A DNA stretch of 52,168 bases from Pseudomonadota bacterium (lineage in GTDB: Bacteria; Pseudomonadota; Gammaproteobacteria; Xanthomonadales; Rhodanobacteraceae), in contig JAJXYE010000121.1 in NCBI GenBank assembly GCA_021780735.1, positions 1 to 52,168 of the forward strand. The letters run 5' to 3'. This document shows positions 1 to 12,352 of the stretch, piece by piece. Each line of letters starts with the position of its first letter. Position 1 is the first letter of the stretch. The notes below the pieces were generated by a model. It ran no database searches. It was not told the DNA's origin and saw nothing but the letters and a program-made list of their open reading frames with translations. The translations under genes were made by a program, and so were the position numbers.

Positions 1-66
1 GGATCCATTCCCCCAAACCGCGGCCATCCATGGCCGGACCGACGAGTAGAACCAGGGCCTGACTTC

Positions 67-1074
67 ATGAGCATTCGGCATTTCTTGACCACCCAGGATT
101 ACAGCCGCGCCGAGATCGACGCCTTGCTGGAGCAGGCGGCCGCGTTCAAGCGCTCGCCACGCGGCCAGCAACTGGCCGGCAAGTCCATCGCACTGCTGTT
201 CTTCAACCCCTCGATGCGGACCCGTACCAGTTTCGAGCTGGGCGCGTTCCATCTGGGTGCACACGCCATTGTGCTGGCACCGGGCAAGGATGCGTGGCCG
301 ATCGAGTTCGAGGTCGGCAGCGTGATGGACGGTGACACCGAGGAGCATATCGTCGAGGTCGCGCGGGTACTCAGCCGCTATGTGGACCTGATCGCGGTGC
401 GTGCCTTCCCGAAATTCCAGGACTGGCAGGTCGATCGCCAGGACAAGGTCATCAAGGCCTTTGCGCAGTACGCGACCGTGCCGGTGATCAACATGGAGAC
501 GATCACCCATCCCTGCCAGGAGCTGGCGCATGCGCTGGCGTTGAAAGAACATCTGGGCGACCTGCAGAACAGGAAATACGTACTCACCTGGACCTACCAT
601 CCCAAGCCGCTGAACACGGCGGTGGCGAATTCGGCCCTGCTGATAGCCACCAAGATGGGTATGGACGTCACCTTGCTGTGCCCCACGCCCGACTATGTGC
701 TGGACGAGCGTTACATGGAATTTGGCCGTCTGAATGCAGAGCAGAACGGTGGCTCGCTCAGGGTCAGTCATGACATCGAGGAGTCCTATCGCGGCGCCCA
801 CGTGGTCTACGCCAAGAGCTGGGGCGCACTGCCGTTTTTCGGTCAGTGGGACAAGGAGAAGCCGATCCGCGAGGCGAACAGGCATTTCATCGTCGACGAA
901 GCCAAGATGGCGCTGACCGACCACGGGCTATTCAGTCACTGCCTGCCGTTGCGGCGAAACATCAAGGCCACCGACGCGGTGATGGATTCGCCGGCCTGTA
1001 TCGCCATCGACGAGGCCGAGAACCGTCTGCACGTGCAGAAGGCGGTGATGGCCTCGCTGCTGGCCGGCCGCTGA
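67..1074 (+). CDS. argF': N-acetylornithine carbamoyltransferase (AOTCase, Xanthomonas-type)
   Basis: Carbamoyl-phosphate motif FNPSMRTRTSFE, HPCQELAHA, HCLPLRRN; Glu at residue 92 (DTEEH) as in Xanthomonas AOTCase; followed by argG/argE/argB-A/argC/argH. Confidence 0.93.
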   Translation: MSIRHFLTTQDYSRAEIDALLEQAAAFKRSPRGQQLAGKSIALLFFNPSMRTRTSFELGAFHLGAHAIVLAPGKDAWPIEFEVGSVMDGDTEEHIVEVARVLSRYVDLIAVRAFPKFQDWQVDRQDKVIKAFAQYATVPVINMETITHPCQELAHALALKEHLGDLQNRKYVLTWTYHPKPLNTAVANSALLIATKMGMDVTLLCPTPDYVLDERYMEFGRLNAEQNGGSLRVSHDIEESYRGAHVVYAKSWGALPFFGQWDKEKPIREANRHFIVDEAKMALTDHGLFSHCLPLRRNIKATDAVMDSPACIAIDEAENRLHVQKAVMASLLAGR

Positions 1075-1077
1075 GTC

Positions 1078-1701
1078 ATGTACACGCCCAGCTACTTCCG
1101 CGAGACGCGCGATGAGGCCCTGCAAAGGCTGATTCACGACTATCCGTTCGCCACGGTGGTCGCACAAACGTCTGCGGGACTGAGTGCCAACCACTTGCCG
1201 TTCGAGCAGGTGGATGGTGCGTTGCACGGCCACGTAGCCGGCGGCAACGAGCTGGCGCAGATGGATGGCGCCGATGTGCTGCTGATCTTCCGTGGGCCGG
1301 ATGGCTACATCAGCCCGAACTGGTACCCGACCAAGCACCAGACAGGTCGCGAGGTGCCGACCTGGAATTACGCCGTGGTGCATGTGCACGGCCGTCTGAA
1401 GGTGATCAAGGATGCACAGTGGCTGCGTCGGTTGCTGGAGACGCTTACCGACCACCACGAGGCCGGGCAGCCCAGGCCGTGGCATGTCGGTGACGCGCCG
1501 GAAGACCACATCACCAGTTCGCTGCGCGGCATCGTCGGGCTGGAGGTGATCATCGAGCGGATCGAGGGCAAGTTCAAGCTGAGCCAGAATCACCCGGACG
1601 GGAATCGTGCAGGGGTGATCGAAGGCCTGCGCCAGCGCGATGCCGACCGCGATCGCGAGCTGGCCGAGTGGATGCTGCGACAGGAGGCAGCCCGGACATG
1701 A
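1078..1701 (+). CDS. FMN-binding negative transcriptional regulator, PaiB family
   Basis: MYTPSYFRETR start, SANHLPF, HVAGGNELAQ, YISPNWYPTKHQTGREVPTWNY are PaiB hallmarks. Confidence 0.9.
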   Translation: MYTPSYFRETRDEALQRLIHDYPFATVVAQTSAGLSANHLPFEQVDGALHGHVAGGNELAQMDGADVLLIFRGPDGYISPNWYPTKHQTGREVPTWNYAVVHVHGRLKVIKDAQWLRRLLETLTDHHEAGQPRPWHVGDAPEDHITSSLRGIVGLEVIIERIEGKFKLSQNHPDGNRAGVIEGLRQRDADRDRELAEWMLRQEAART

Positions 1702-2171
1702 TTCGTCAGCATCACTATCGCGTCGATGTCGAGTGGATCGGCAACCGTGGCGTCGGCACACGGGGCTATCGCGACTATGAGCGCAGTCACCGAATCAGCA
1801 TCGCTGGCAAGCCGGAGCTGGAAGGATCATCGGACCCGACCTTTCGTGGCGACGCCGGCAAGCACAATCCGGAGGACATGCTGGTCAGCGCGCTGTCGGC
1901 CTGCCACATGCTGTCCTACCTGCACATGGCGACCGTCGCCGGGGTGGTGGTCACCGCCTACCATGATGCCGCCGAGGGCGTGATGGAAACCGAAGGTGAT
2001 GGCGGCCACTTCGTCGAGGTCGTGCTGCGCCCGGTAGTGACCATAACGGCCGACAGTGATCCGGCGCGGGCCGAGGCGGCGCACGCAGCGGCCCACCACG
2101 CCTGCTTCATCGCCAACTCCGTCAATTTTCCGGTGCGCTGCGAGCCGCGCATCGTGGTCGAATTTGTCTGA
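1698..2171 (+). CDS. OsmC family protein
   Basis: ATGA overlap with upstream stop; NPEDMLVSALSACHMLSYLHMA and HHACFIANSVNFPV typical of OsmC; start trimmed to ATG at 1698. Confidence 0.88.
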   Translation: MIRQHHYRVDVEWIGNRGVGTRGYRDYERSHRISIAGKPELEGSSDPTFRGDAGKHNPEDMLVSALSACHMLSYLHMATVAGVVVTAYHDAAEGVMETEGDGGHFVEVVLRPVVTITADSDPARAEAAHAAAHHACFIANSVNFPVRCEPRIVVEFV

Positions 2172-2198
2172 AATCTTCAACATCAGGATCCCCGAATC

Positions 2199-3392
2199 AT
2201 GAGCAAAGACATCGTTCTCGCCTTCTCCGGCGGCCTCGACACCAGCTTTTGCGTGCCCTATCTGCAGGAACGCGGCTGGGCCGTGCATACCGTGTTTGCC
2301 GATACCGGTGGCGTGGATGCCGAAGAGCGCGCCTTCATCGAGCAGCGTGCGGCCGAGCTCGGCGTGGCCTCGCATGTCACTGTAGATGGCGGGCCGGCGA
2401 TCTGGGATGGCTTCGTCAAGCCCTTCGTGTGGGCCGGGGAGGGCTATCAGGGGCAATACCCGCTGCTGGTGTCCGACCGCTATCTGATCGTCGATGCCGC
2501 GTTAAGACGCGCCGCTGAACTGGGTACGCGGGCCATTGCGCATGGCTGCACCGGCATGGGCAATGACCAGGTGCGTTTCGACCTTGCGGTGAAGTCGCAG
2601 GGTGACTACCAGATCGTGGCGCCGATCCGCGAGATCCAGAAGGAGCACACCCAGACCCGCGCCTATGAGCAGGCTTACCTGGAAGAGCGCGGCTTCGAGG
2701 TGCGTGCCAGGCAGAAGAGCTACACCATCAACGAGAACCTGCTCGGCGTGACCCTGTCCGGCGGAGAGATCGACCACTGGCAGGCGCCGGGCGAAGGTTC
2801 GCGCGGCTGGTGCAAACCCCGCGCCGAATGGCCGTCCGAAAAGCTCAGCGTCACGCTTGGCTTCGAGCACGGCGAGGCGGTGTCGCTCAACGGCGAGAAG
2901 CTGGCCGGTGCCAGGCTGCTGGCGAAACTCAACGAACTGTTTGCGCCGTATGGTGTGGGCCGCGGCATGTACACCGGCGACACCACCATCGGCCTGAAGG
3001 GTCGCATCGTGTACGAGGCGCCGGGCCTGATCTCGCTGCTGGCGGCCCATCGTGCGCTGGAAGAGGCGGTGCTCACCAAGCAGCAGAACCGCTTCAAGCC
3101 CGAGGTGGCGCGAAAGTGGGTCGAGGTGGTCTACGAGGGATTTTTTCACGACCCGATCAAGACCGACCTGGAAGCCTTCCTCGCTTCCAGTCAGGCCTGC
3201 GTCAACGGCGAGGTGGTGCTGGAAACCAGCGGTGCGCAGGTCACCGCGGTGGAGATCCGTTCGCCGCACATCCTCAACGCCAAGGGTGCGACCTATGCGC
3301 AGTCGGCTGACTGGGGCGTGGCAGAGGCCGAGGGTTTCATCAAGCTGTTCGGCATGAGCTCGACCCTGTGGGCGGAGGTCAACCGGGGATGA
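2199..3392 (+). CDS. argG: argininosuccinate synthase
   Basis: [17 protein letters not shown]-loop motif; [13 protein letters not shown]; arg operon context. Confidence 0.95.
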   Translation: MSKDIVLAFSGGLDTSFCVPYLQERGWAVHTVFADTGGVDAEERAFIEQRAAELGVASHVTVDGGPAIWDGFVKPFVWAGEGYQGQYPLLVSDRYLIVDAALRRAAELGTRAIAHGCTGMGNDQVRFDLAVKSQGDYQIVAPIREIQKEHTQTRAYEQAYLEERGFEVRARQKSYTINENLLGVTLSGGEIDHWQAPGEGSRGWCKPRAEWPSEKLSVTLGFEHGEAVSLNGEKLAGARLLAKLNELFAPYGVGRGMYTGDTTIGLKGRIVYEAPGLISLLAAHRALEEAVLTKQQNRFKPEVARKWVEVVYEGFFHDPIKTDLEAFLASSQACVNGEVVLETSGAQVTAVEIRSPHILNAKGATYAQSADWGVAEAEGFIKLFGMSSTLWAEVNRG

Positions 3393-4489
3393 GCGTCTTG
3401 CTCGATGCCACGCTTGAGCACCTGAAAGCGCTGGTCGGCTTCGACACGCGCAATCCGCCGCGGGCGATCGGCAGCGGTGGCCTGTTCGATTACGTACGCG
3501 CCCAGTTGCCCGGCTTCGAGGTCACGGTGACCGATTACGGTGCCGGTGCGGTGACCCTGCATGCGGTGCGCGGGCAGCCGAAGCTGCTGTTCAACGTGCA
3601 CATGGACACGGTGCCGGATTCGCCGCACTGGAGCGCCGACCCGCATGTGCTGCGCGTCACCCATGACCGAGCGATCGGCCTGGGCGCCTGCGACATCAAG
3701 GGCGCGGCGGCGGCGTTGCTGGCGATTGCCAACGCGACCGACGGCGCGCTGGCGTTGCTGCTGTCGAGCGACGAGGAAGCCAACGACGCGCGTTGCATCG
3801 CCGGTTTCCTGGCCCAGGGGCACGCCTGCAACGCGGTGATCGTGGCCGAGCCGACCCGGGCCGAGGCGGTGCTGGCGCATCGCGGGATCCAGTCGGTGCT
3901 GATGCGCTTCGCCGGTCATGCCGGCCATGCCTCGGGTGAGCAGAAGCCCAGCGACAGCGCACTGCACCAGGCCGTGCGCTGGGGCAACGCGGCGCTGGAT
4001 TTCGTCGCCGCGCAGTCGCATGAGCGCTTCGGCGGGTTGACCGGGCTGCGCTTCAACATCGGCCGGATCGAGGGCGGCATCAAGGCCAACATGATCGCGC
4101 CGACCGCCGAGTTGCGCTTCGGCTTCCGCTCGTTGCCGACGATGTCGCCGGATCGCCTGCTGCAGCAGTTCCGCAGCCTGGTCGAGCCAGGGCCGGCCGA
4201 GTTCACCGAAACCTTCCGCGGCGCGTCCCTGCCGGCCGGCGACACCGCCAGCGCCGAGTCGCGCCGGCTCGCGGCGCGTGACCTCGCCGACGAGCTGGGT
4301 ATCCCGGTCGGCAACGCGGTCGACTTCTGGACCGAGGCGGCGCTGTTCTCGGCCGCTGGCCATACTGCCTTCGTCTACGGCCCCGGCGACATCACCCAGG
4401 CGCACACGGCTGACGAGTGGGTCGCACTGGATCAGCTCCAGCACTACGCAGAAACCCTTTACCGGATAGTCGACAGTGGAAACGCATAA
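3389..4489 (+). CDS. argE: M20-family acetylornithine/N-acetylcitrulline deacetylase
   Basis: M20 peptidase motifs [36 protein letters not shown] overlap with argG; arg operon context. Confidence 0.9.
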   Translation: MSVLLDATLEHLKALVGFDTRNPPRAIGSGGLFDYVRAQLPGFEVTVTDYGAGAVTLHAVRGQPKLLFNVHMDTVPDSPHWSADPHVLRVTHDRAIGLGACDIKGAAAALLAIANATDGALALLLSSDEEANDARCIAGFLAQGHACNAVIVAEPTRAEAVLAHRGIQSVLMRFAGHAGHASGEQKPSDSALHQAVRWGNAALDFVAAQSHERFGGLTGLRFNIGRIEGGIKANMIAPTAELRFGFRSLPTMSPDRLLQQFRSLVEPGPAEFTETFRGASLPAGDTASAESRRLAARDLADELGIPVGNAVDFWTEAALFSAAGHTAFVYGPGDITQAHTADEWVALDQLQHYAETLYRIVDSGNA

Positions 4490-5792
4490 GGACACCCGCA
4501 AGACCATCGTGCGACTGCTTTCGAGCATGGGCAGCGCCAAGGAAATCCAGCAGTACCTCAAGCGCTTCTCGCAGCTCGACGCCAAGCGCTTTGCCGTGGT
4601 GAAGGTCGGTGGCGCGGTGCTGCGCGACGAACTGGGCGATCTCACCTCGTCGCTGACCTTCCTGCAGCAGGTCGGATTGACCCCGATCGTGTTGCATGGC
4701 GCCGGCCCGCAACTGGACGAAGAGCTGGCAGCGGCCGGTATCGAGAAGCAGACCATCGATGGCCTACGGGTGACCTCACCCAAGGCGCTGGGCGTGGTGC
4801 GCCGGGTGTTCCAGCAGCAGAACCTGCGACTGGTGGAGGCCCTGCAGGCGATGAATACGCGGGCTACTTCGGTATCTTCGGGCGTGTTCACCTCAGAGTA
4901 TCTCGATCGCGACATCTACGGCATGGTCGGCAAGGTCAGCAGCATCAATCTGGCGCCGATCGAAGCCAGTCTGCATGCCGGCTCGATTCCGGTGATTGCC
5001 AGTCTCGGCGAAACCGAGGAAGGGCAGATCCTCAACATCAACGCCGACTTCGCCGCCAATGAACTGGTGCGCGTGCTGCAGCCGTACAAGATCATCTTCC
5101 TTACCGGTACAGGCGGTTTGCTCGACGACCAGGGGCAGCTGATCGACTCGATCAATCTCAGCACCGAGTACGAACACCTGATGCAGCAGCCGTGGATCAA
5201 CGGCGGCATGCGCCTGAAGATCGAGCAGATCGCCGACTTGCTGGCCGACCTCCCGCTGACCTCGTCGGTGTCGATCACCAAACCGGCCGAACTGGCCAAG
5301 GAACTGTTCACCCACAAGGGTTCGGGCACCCTGGTACGCCGCGGCGAGAAGGTGCTTCGCTTCACCTCATGGCAAGGGATCGACCTGGCACGCATGCGCA
5401 CGCTGATCGAGTCGAGCTTCGGCCGCGCGGTGGTGAGTGATTATTTCGAACGCACCACGCCGTATCGCATCTACGTCAGCGAGAACTATCGCACCGCGAT
5501 GATCCTGACCATGGAAGACGGCATCGCCTACCTGGACAAGTTCGCGGTACTCGACGATGCGCAGGGCGAAGGCCTGGGGCGGGCGGTTTGGCTGGTGATG
5601 CGCGAGGAGAACCCGCAACTGTTCTGGCGCTCGCGCCATGGCAACCCGGTCAATCACTTTTACTACGCCGAATCCGACGGCTGTTACAAGCAGGAGCGCT
5701 GGAAGGTGTTCTGGTATGGCCTGCAGGACTTCGCCGCCATTGAGCATTGTGTGGCGCATTGCGCCACCCGCGTACCGACCCTGATCGACTGA
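4476..5792 (+). CDS. argB/argA: bifunctional acetylglutamate kinase / N-acetylglutamate synthase fusion
   Basis: N-terminal amino-acid kinase fold ([34 protein letters not shown]) joined to C-terminal GNAT-like domain ([21 protein letters not shown]); overlaps argE by 14 bp. Confidence 0.9.
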   Translation: METHKDTRKTIVRLLSSMGSAKEIQQYLKRFSQLDAKRFAVVKVGGAVLRDELGDLTSSLTFLQQVGLTPIVLHGAGPQLDEELAAAGIEKQTIDGLRVTSPKALGVVRRVFQQQNLRLVEALQAMNTRATSVSSGVFTSEYLDRDIYGMVGKVSSINLAPIEASLHAGSIPVIASLGETEEGQILNINADFAANELVRVLQPYKIIFLTGTGGLLDDQGQLIDSINLSTEYEHLMQQPWINGGMRLKIEQIADLLADLPLTSSVSITKPAELAKELFTHKGSGTLVRRGEKVLRFTSWQGIDLARMRTLIESSFGRAVVSDYFERTTPYRIYVSENYRTAMILTMEDGIAYLDKFAVLDDAQGEGLGRAVWLVMREENPQLFWRSRHGNPVNHFYYAESDGCYKQERWKVFWYGLQDFAAIEHCVAHCATRVPTLID

Positions 5793-5797
5793 ACGGC

Positions 5798-6754
5798 ATG
5801 AGCATGGACAACAAACGCATCGGTATCGTCGGCGCCCGCGGCCACACCGGCGCCGAGCTCATTCGCCTGATTGCCGCGCACCCGTTGCTGGAGCTGGCCT
5901 TCGTTTCCTCGCGCGAGCTCGATGGCCAGCGCCTGGACGCCCATGTCACCGAGTACCAGGGTGAGTTGCGCTACAGCGCGCCGGCGCACGAGGAGTTGCC
6001 GACGCTCGGCGCCGATGTGGTGGTGCTGGCGTTGCCTAACGGCAAGGCGGCGCCTTGCGTGGAAGCGTTCGATCAGGCTGGTGTCGATCCACTCATCGTC
6101 GATCTCTCGGCGGACTACCGTTTCGACGAGCGCTGGTACTACGGCCTGCCGGAACTGACCCGCGACAAGTGGCGCGGCCAGCGCCGGATCAGCAATCCCG
6201 GCTGCTATGCCACCGCGATGCAGTTGTCGATCGCGCCGCTGCAGGATCTGCTCGCCGCGCCGCCGGTGTGCTTCGGCGTGTCCGGGTATTCCGGCGCCGG
6301 CACCACACCGTCGGACAAGAACGATCCTGACAAGCTGCGCGACAACCTGATGCCGTATTCACTCACTGGCCACATGCACGAAAAGGAGGCCAGTCGCCAT
6401 CTCGGCGTGCCGGTGGAGTTCATGCCGCACGTGGCGCCGCACTACCGCGGCCTCACCGTCACGACCAATCTCTACCTGGCGCGCAAGATGAGCCGCGAGG
6501 AGATCATGACGCGCTTCCGTGGCGCCTATGACGGCGAGCCGCTGGTGCGGGTGGTCGATGAGGCACCCTGGGTCAGCCGCATCGCGCACCGGCATCATGT
6601 CGAAGTCGGCGGTTTCGCGGTGTCGGTCGACGGCAAGCGGGTGGTGGTCGTGGCCACGCTGGACAATCTGCTCAAGGGGGCCGCGACGCAGGCCATGCAG
6701 AACATCAATCGCGCGATCGGGGTGGCCGAGATCACCGCCATCCCCTTGTCGTAG
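5798..6754 (+). CDS. argC: N-acetyl-gamma-glutamyl-phosphate reductase
   Basis: [50 protein letters not shown]. Confidence 0.94.
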   Translation: MSMDNKRIGIVGARGHTGAELIRLIAAHPLLELAFVSSRELDGQRLDAHVTEYQGELRYSAPAHEELPTLGADVVVLALPNGKAAPCVEAFDQAGVDPLIVDLSADYRFDERWYYGLPELTRDKWRGQRRISNPGCYATAMQLSIAPLQDLLAAPPVCFGVSGYSGAGTTPSDKNDPDKLRDNLMPYSLTGHMHEKEASRHLGVPVEFMPHVAPHYRGLTVTTNLYLARKMSREEIMTRFRGAYDGEPLVRVVDEAPWVSRIAHRHHVEVGGFAVSVDGKRVVVVATLDNLLKGAATQAMQNINRAIGVAEITAIPLS

Positions 6755-6827
6755 GAGCGCACCTTGAGCGCGAAGGCCCTTTGCATGAACCGACCAGAAA
6801 GCATCGCGCACTTCGGTGCGCTCCTAC
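6751..6827. repeat. GTAG-headed REP-like palindromic element (inverted pair)
   Basis: gtaggagcgcacc...tgcgcgaaggc // gcatcgcgcacttcggtgcgctcctac: inverted arms, shared with the element at 35477-35600. Confidence 0.85.
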
Positions 6828-6846
6828 ACGTTTTGAGGACATCAGC

Positions 6847-8151
6847 ATGACCCAGCCGCTGTGGCACAAAGCCGACATCAGGATCGATGCGAAGATCATG
6901 CAGTTCCTCGCCGGCGACGATGTGCTGCTGGATCGCGAGTTCTTCCTGCACGACATCACCGCCAGCAAGGCGCATGTCGAAGGGCTGGCCAACATCGGCG
7001 TGGTCAGCGCAGACGAGTGCGCGGCGCTGAAGCGCGAGCTAGACGTGCTGGCCGGGGATTTCCGCAGCGGCGCGTTCGTGCTGGACGAGCGCTACGAGGA
7101 TGGCCATTCGGCAATCGAGGCGCGACTCACCGAGCGGCTGGGTGATGCCGGTCGCCGGGTGCACACCGGGCGCAGTCGCAATGACCAGATCCTGGTCGCC
7201 ACACGGCTGTGGCTGAAGGAACAGCTGGTCACGTTGCAGGTGCATTGCGGTGCCATCGCCAGGGTTTGCCTCGATCGCGCGGCCCAGCCGGCACTGCCGC
7301 TGCCCGGCTACACCCACTTGCAGCGTGCGGTGGTGTCGTCCACCGCCATGTGGTTCGCCGGCTTCGCCGAGGGGTTCATCGACAATGCCTGGCGAGCCCG
7401 GCAGACCTCGGCCCTGATCGACGCCAATCCGCTGGGTACGGCCGCCGGTTATGGCGTGAACATGAAACTGGATCGCGAACACACGACAAAGGCACTGGGC
7501 TTCGCCCGCATGCAGGTGTCGCCGATCTACGCCCAGTTGTCGCGCGGCAAATTCGAGATGGCCGTGCTGGAAGCCATCGCCGGCGCGCTGCTCGATCTGC
7601 GCCGGCTGGCGTGGGATCTGTCGCTGTTCACCACCGCCGAATTCAACTTCGTGCAGCTGCCGGCCGAATACACCACCGGCAGCTCGATCATGCCGAACAA
7701 GCGCAATCCCGACGTGATCGAGCTGCTGCGCGCCAGCTACGCCAGCGTGGCCGCCGCGCGCACCGAGATCGAGCAACTGCTGTCGCTGCCTTCGGGCTAC
7801 CAGCGCGATCTGCAGTTCTCCAAGGGTTCGCTGTTCCACGGTGTGCGCCATGGTCTGGGTGCACTGGAGCTGGTGCCTGATCTGCTGGCGCGCTTGCAGT
7901 GGAACGCGCCCGCGATGCGCGCGGCGATCGAACCGGCGATGTACGCCACCGATGTGGCGATCGAGCAGGCCGCCGCCGGCGTGCCGTTCCGCGACGCCTA
8001 TCGTGCGGCAGCGGAGACCGCCTCGTCGGCAGGCGACGGCCGCACGCCAGAAGGCAGCCTGGCAGAGCGCATGTCGCCCGGAGCTGCCGCGGATCTGCGT
8101 CTGGATGAGCTGCGGGCTCGCCTGGTCTCGCTCGACTCGGCGCAGGACTGA
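6847..8151 (+). CDS. argH: argininosuccinate lyase
   Basis: [29 protein letters not shown] fumarase/aspartase signature. Confidence 0.95.
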   Translation: MTQPLWHKADIRIDAKIMQFLAGDDVLLDREFFLHDITASKAHVEGLANIGVVSADECAALKRELDVLAGDFRSGAFVLDERYEDGHSAIEARLTERLGDAGRRVHTGRSRNDQILVATRLWLKEQLVTLQVHCGAIARVCLDRAAQPALPLPGYTHLQRAVVSSTAMWFAGFAEGFIDNAWRARQTSALIDANPLGTAAGYGVNMKLDREHTTKALGFARMQVSPIYAQLSRGKFEMAVLEAIAGALLDLRRLAWDLSLFTTAEFNFVQLPAEYTTGSSIMPNKRNPDVIELLRASYASVAAARTEIEQLLSLPSGYQRDLQFSKGSLFHGVRHGLGALELVPDLLARLQWNAPAMRAAIEPAMYATDVAIEQAAAGVPFRDAYRAAAETASSAGDGRTPEGSLAERMSPGAAADLRLDELRARLVSLDSAQD

Positions 8152-8168
8152 GCGGGCGTCGCGGGGCC

Positions 8169-9305
8169 ATGTCACGCCAGCATCCATCCAACAACTTCGA
8201 CGCCGTGCGGGTGCTCGCCGCGGGCATGGTGCTGTGCTCGCATCAATTTGCCTTGTCCGGACGGGAGGAGCCGCATCCCTTCGGTCTGCTCACCCTGGGT
8301 ACGCTGGGCGTGCTGGTCTTCTTCGCCGTCAGTGGCTACCTGGTGGCGCAAAGCTGGGATCGCGACCCGCACGTCCTGCGCTTCGTGATCAAGCGCTTCC
8401 TGCGCGTCTGGCCTGGCCTGGTCGTGGTCACTGTGGTGGCGGCGTTGCTGATCGGTCCGCTGGTCACGACCTCTTCCCCGCATGACTATTTCCGGTCACC
8501 GCTGACCTGGGACTATTTCGCGCAACTGTATCTGGCCGTTCGCCTTCATCTGCCGGGGGTGTTCGAGCATGCTCCAATTCCCGTCGTGAACGGTTCGCTG
8601 TGGACGATACCGATCGAGGTGCGCTGGTACGGCATCCTGTTGCTGGGCGGTCTGTGCGGATTGCTGCACAAACGCCTGCGCATTCTGCTGCTGGTGTTGG
8701 TAGTGCTGTACGCGGTGTACATCTACGGTGTGTTCGATGTGCAGCACAATCCGCTGGCGCGGGTTCCGCTGCCGGATTTCGGTTGTGAGTACGGCAGCTA
8801 TTTCTGCTACGGCGCGCTGCTCTACCAATTTCGCGACGGCTGGCGAAGTTGGACCGGATGGCTGACTGGCGCACTGGCTATGGGTGCGCTTCTGATGATC
8901 TGGCTCAACCACGCATATACCGCGCTTTACCTGCTGCTGCCGTGGCTGGTCATTCGCCTTGGAACTGCATCGACGCCCCTGCTGCGCCGCGTTGGCCGTT
9001 TCGGGGACTTTTCCTACGGTATCTACATCTACGCCTTCATGATGCAGCAGCTGACACTTTCGGTCATGGGAGCAAATCCCCCTTACTGGGTAGGCCTGAC
9101 GGCTTCCGCCGCCTGCACCATGATTTGCGCCGCGCTTTCCTGGCATCTGGTCGAACGGCCGGCGCTGAACCTCAAGCGTTACCTGCCGGGCGCCACGCTT
9201 CCAGCAGGCGACTTCATGCACCAGCCGCAAGCCGTGATCGTTGCGACGGACAATGTTCAAATTGCCGATCCGCTCGCGCCGGCATCGACAGGAAAGTCGA
9301 CATGA
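8169..9305 (+). CDS. acyltransferase 3 family (OafA-like) membrane protein
   Basis: NNFDAVRVLAAGMVLCSHQFALSG, FFAVSGYLVAQSW, SLWTIPIEVRWY; multiple hydrophobic segments. Confidence 0.88.
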   Translation: MSRQHPSNNFDAVRVLAAGMVLCSHQFALSGREEPHPFGLLTLGTLGVLVFFAVSGYLVAQSWDRDPHVLRFVIKRFLRVWPGLVVVTVVAALLIGPLVTTSSPHDYFRSPLTWDYFAQLYLAVRLHLPGVFEHAPIPVVNGSLWTIPIEVRWYGILLLGGLCGLLHKRLRILLLVLVVLYAVYIYGVFDVQHNPLARVPLPDFGCEYGSYFCYGALLYQFRDGWRSWTGWLTGALAMGALLMIWLNHAYTALYLLLPWLVIRLGTASTPLLRRVGRFGDFSYGIYIYAFMMQQLTLSVMGANPPYWVGLTASAACTMICAALSWHLVERPALNLKRYLPGATLPAGDFMHQPQAVIVATDNVQIADPLAPASTGKST

Positions 9306-10464
9306 GCCCGTCTTCGGGTCTGTCCGCACAGGCGCTGCCATCGTGGCGGCGTGCCGTGCTCAAGGTCGGCAGCAGCCTGCTCGCGGCCGATGGTGGCGGG
9401 CTCACGCCGCGCTTCGCCGGGGCGCTGGCGGCCTTCATCGCGAGCAGCCATGCCCAAGGTCGACAGGTGGTGCTGGTGTCCTCTGGCGCGGTGGCGGCCG
9501 GCCGCGCGCTGCTGCGCGCGCGCGAAACGCTTGGCCGCGACCTGGCCGCGCGCCAGGCGCTGGCCGCGCTTGGTCAGGCGCCGATGATCGGGTTGTGGCA
9601 GGCACTGTCATCAAGGCCGGTGGCGCAGGTGCTGCTGACCCACGACGACCTGCGCAACCGCCGTCGCTATCTCAATGCGCGCGCCACCTTGCATGGGTTG
9701 CTGGCACTGGACGTGCTGCCGGTGGTGAACGAGAACGACACCGTGGCGGTGGATGAATTGAAGCTCGGCGACAACGACAATCTGGCCGCGATCGTCGCGG
9801 CGCTGATCGATGCCGATCTGTTGCTGATCGCTTCCGATGTCGCCGCGCTTTACGATGCCGATCCACGCCGTCAGGCGACGGCACGGCCGATCGATCGGAT
9901 CGACGCGATCACGCCGGCGATCATCGCCATGGCCGGCGGCAGTGGCAGCACGGTGGGGACCGGCGGCATGCGCACCAAGCTGGAGGCCGCGCAGAAGGCT
10001 GCAGCGGCCGGCATCGTCACGGCGTTGTTCAATGGCCGCGATGCCGACGCGGTGCAGGCGCTGGCGCGGGGGGTTCTGCACGGAACCCTGTTCTGTGCGC
10101 CCGCCAGCCGCATGCAGGCGCGCAAGTACTGGCTGCTGCATGTGCCGGCCGTGCCCGGCTGCATCCATGTCGATGCCGGCGCAGCACGGGCGATCAGCGA
10201 GGGTGGTGCCTCGTTGCTGCCCAAGGGCATCATCGACGCGGTCGGCGAGTTTCAGCGCGGCGACATGGTCGAGATCGTCGGCGACAGTTCCTCGGGCGAG
10301 CCTGGCGTGGTGGCACGCGGCATCACCCAGTACGGCGCCGCCGAAATCAACCAGATCGCGCGCAGCCACACCCGCGACATCAAGCAGCGGCTCGGCTACA
10401 GCTACGGCGAAAACGTCGTGCACCGCGACGACCTGGTCATCACCAGCGAATTTGGAGTTGCCCC

Positions 10465-10468
<4 letters not shown>
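9302..10468 (+). CDS. proB: glutamate 5-kinase with C-terminal PUA-like region
   Basis: [59 protein letters not shown]; start trimmed to ATG 9302 overlapping upstream stop. Confidence 0.93.
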
Positions 10469-11721
<1,253 letters not shown>

Positions 11722-11765
11722 GGGCCGCTTGCGTCACCGTCAGATCCGGCAAGATCCCGGCGGCT

Positions 11766-12248
11766 TCAATCGCGGAAATTGTCGAATTGCAGCGGCAGTT
11801 CCACGTCGGCCTTGCGCAGTTCGGCCATGGCCGCCTGCAGGTCGTCGCGCTTCTTGCCGCTGACGCGCAACTTGTCGCCGTTGATCTGCGCCTCGACCTT
11901 CAGCTTGGCTGCCTTCAGTGCGGCCACCAGCTTCTTCGCCACCGGCTGCTCGATGCCCTGCTTGACGGTGATCTTCTGGCGCGAGCCGCCGAGGTTGGTT
12001 TCCGGCTCGGCCACGTCGAGCGCGCGGATGTCGATCTTGCGCGCTGCCAGCCGGCCACGCAGGATGTCGAGCATCTGCTGCAGCTGGAATTCGCTGGGCG
12101 CGCTCTGCGTGATCACGAAATCGTCCAGCGCGAACGAGACATTCTGGCCCTTGAAATCGAAGCGGGTCGACAGCTCGCGGTTGGCCTGGTCGACGGCGTT
12201 GGTCAGCTCGTGTTTGTCTACTTCGGAAATCACGTCAAAAGAGGGCAT
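11766..12248 (-). CDS. yajQ: YajQ family nucleotide-binding protein
   Basis: MPSFDVISEVDKHELTNAVDQANRELSTRFDFKG and ISGKKRDDLQ-type C-terminus. Confidence 0.93.
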   Translation of the reverse strand: MPSFDVISEVDKHELTNAVDQANRELSTRFDFKGQNVSFALDDFVITQSAPSEFQLQQMLDILRGRLAARKIDIRALDVAEPETNLGGSRQKITVKQGIEQPVAKKLVAALKAAKLKVEAQINGDKLRVSGKKRDDLQAAMAELRKADVELPLQFDNFRD

Positions 12249-12352
12249 GTCGGTTGCTCGTCGAAGGCGGTGAGCCAGTGTAAGCGATGGCGGCGGTCGC
12301 GGCAGGTGATAATGCGCGGCATGAAGCGCACTAAAGCGAAGGCCGCGACGGC

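Noticed and set aside
3293-4915. 540-aa minus-strand ORF
   Set aside because: Lies antisense to argE and argB/A, is Arg/Gly/Asp-rich with no motif, and is a high-GC shadow ORF.
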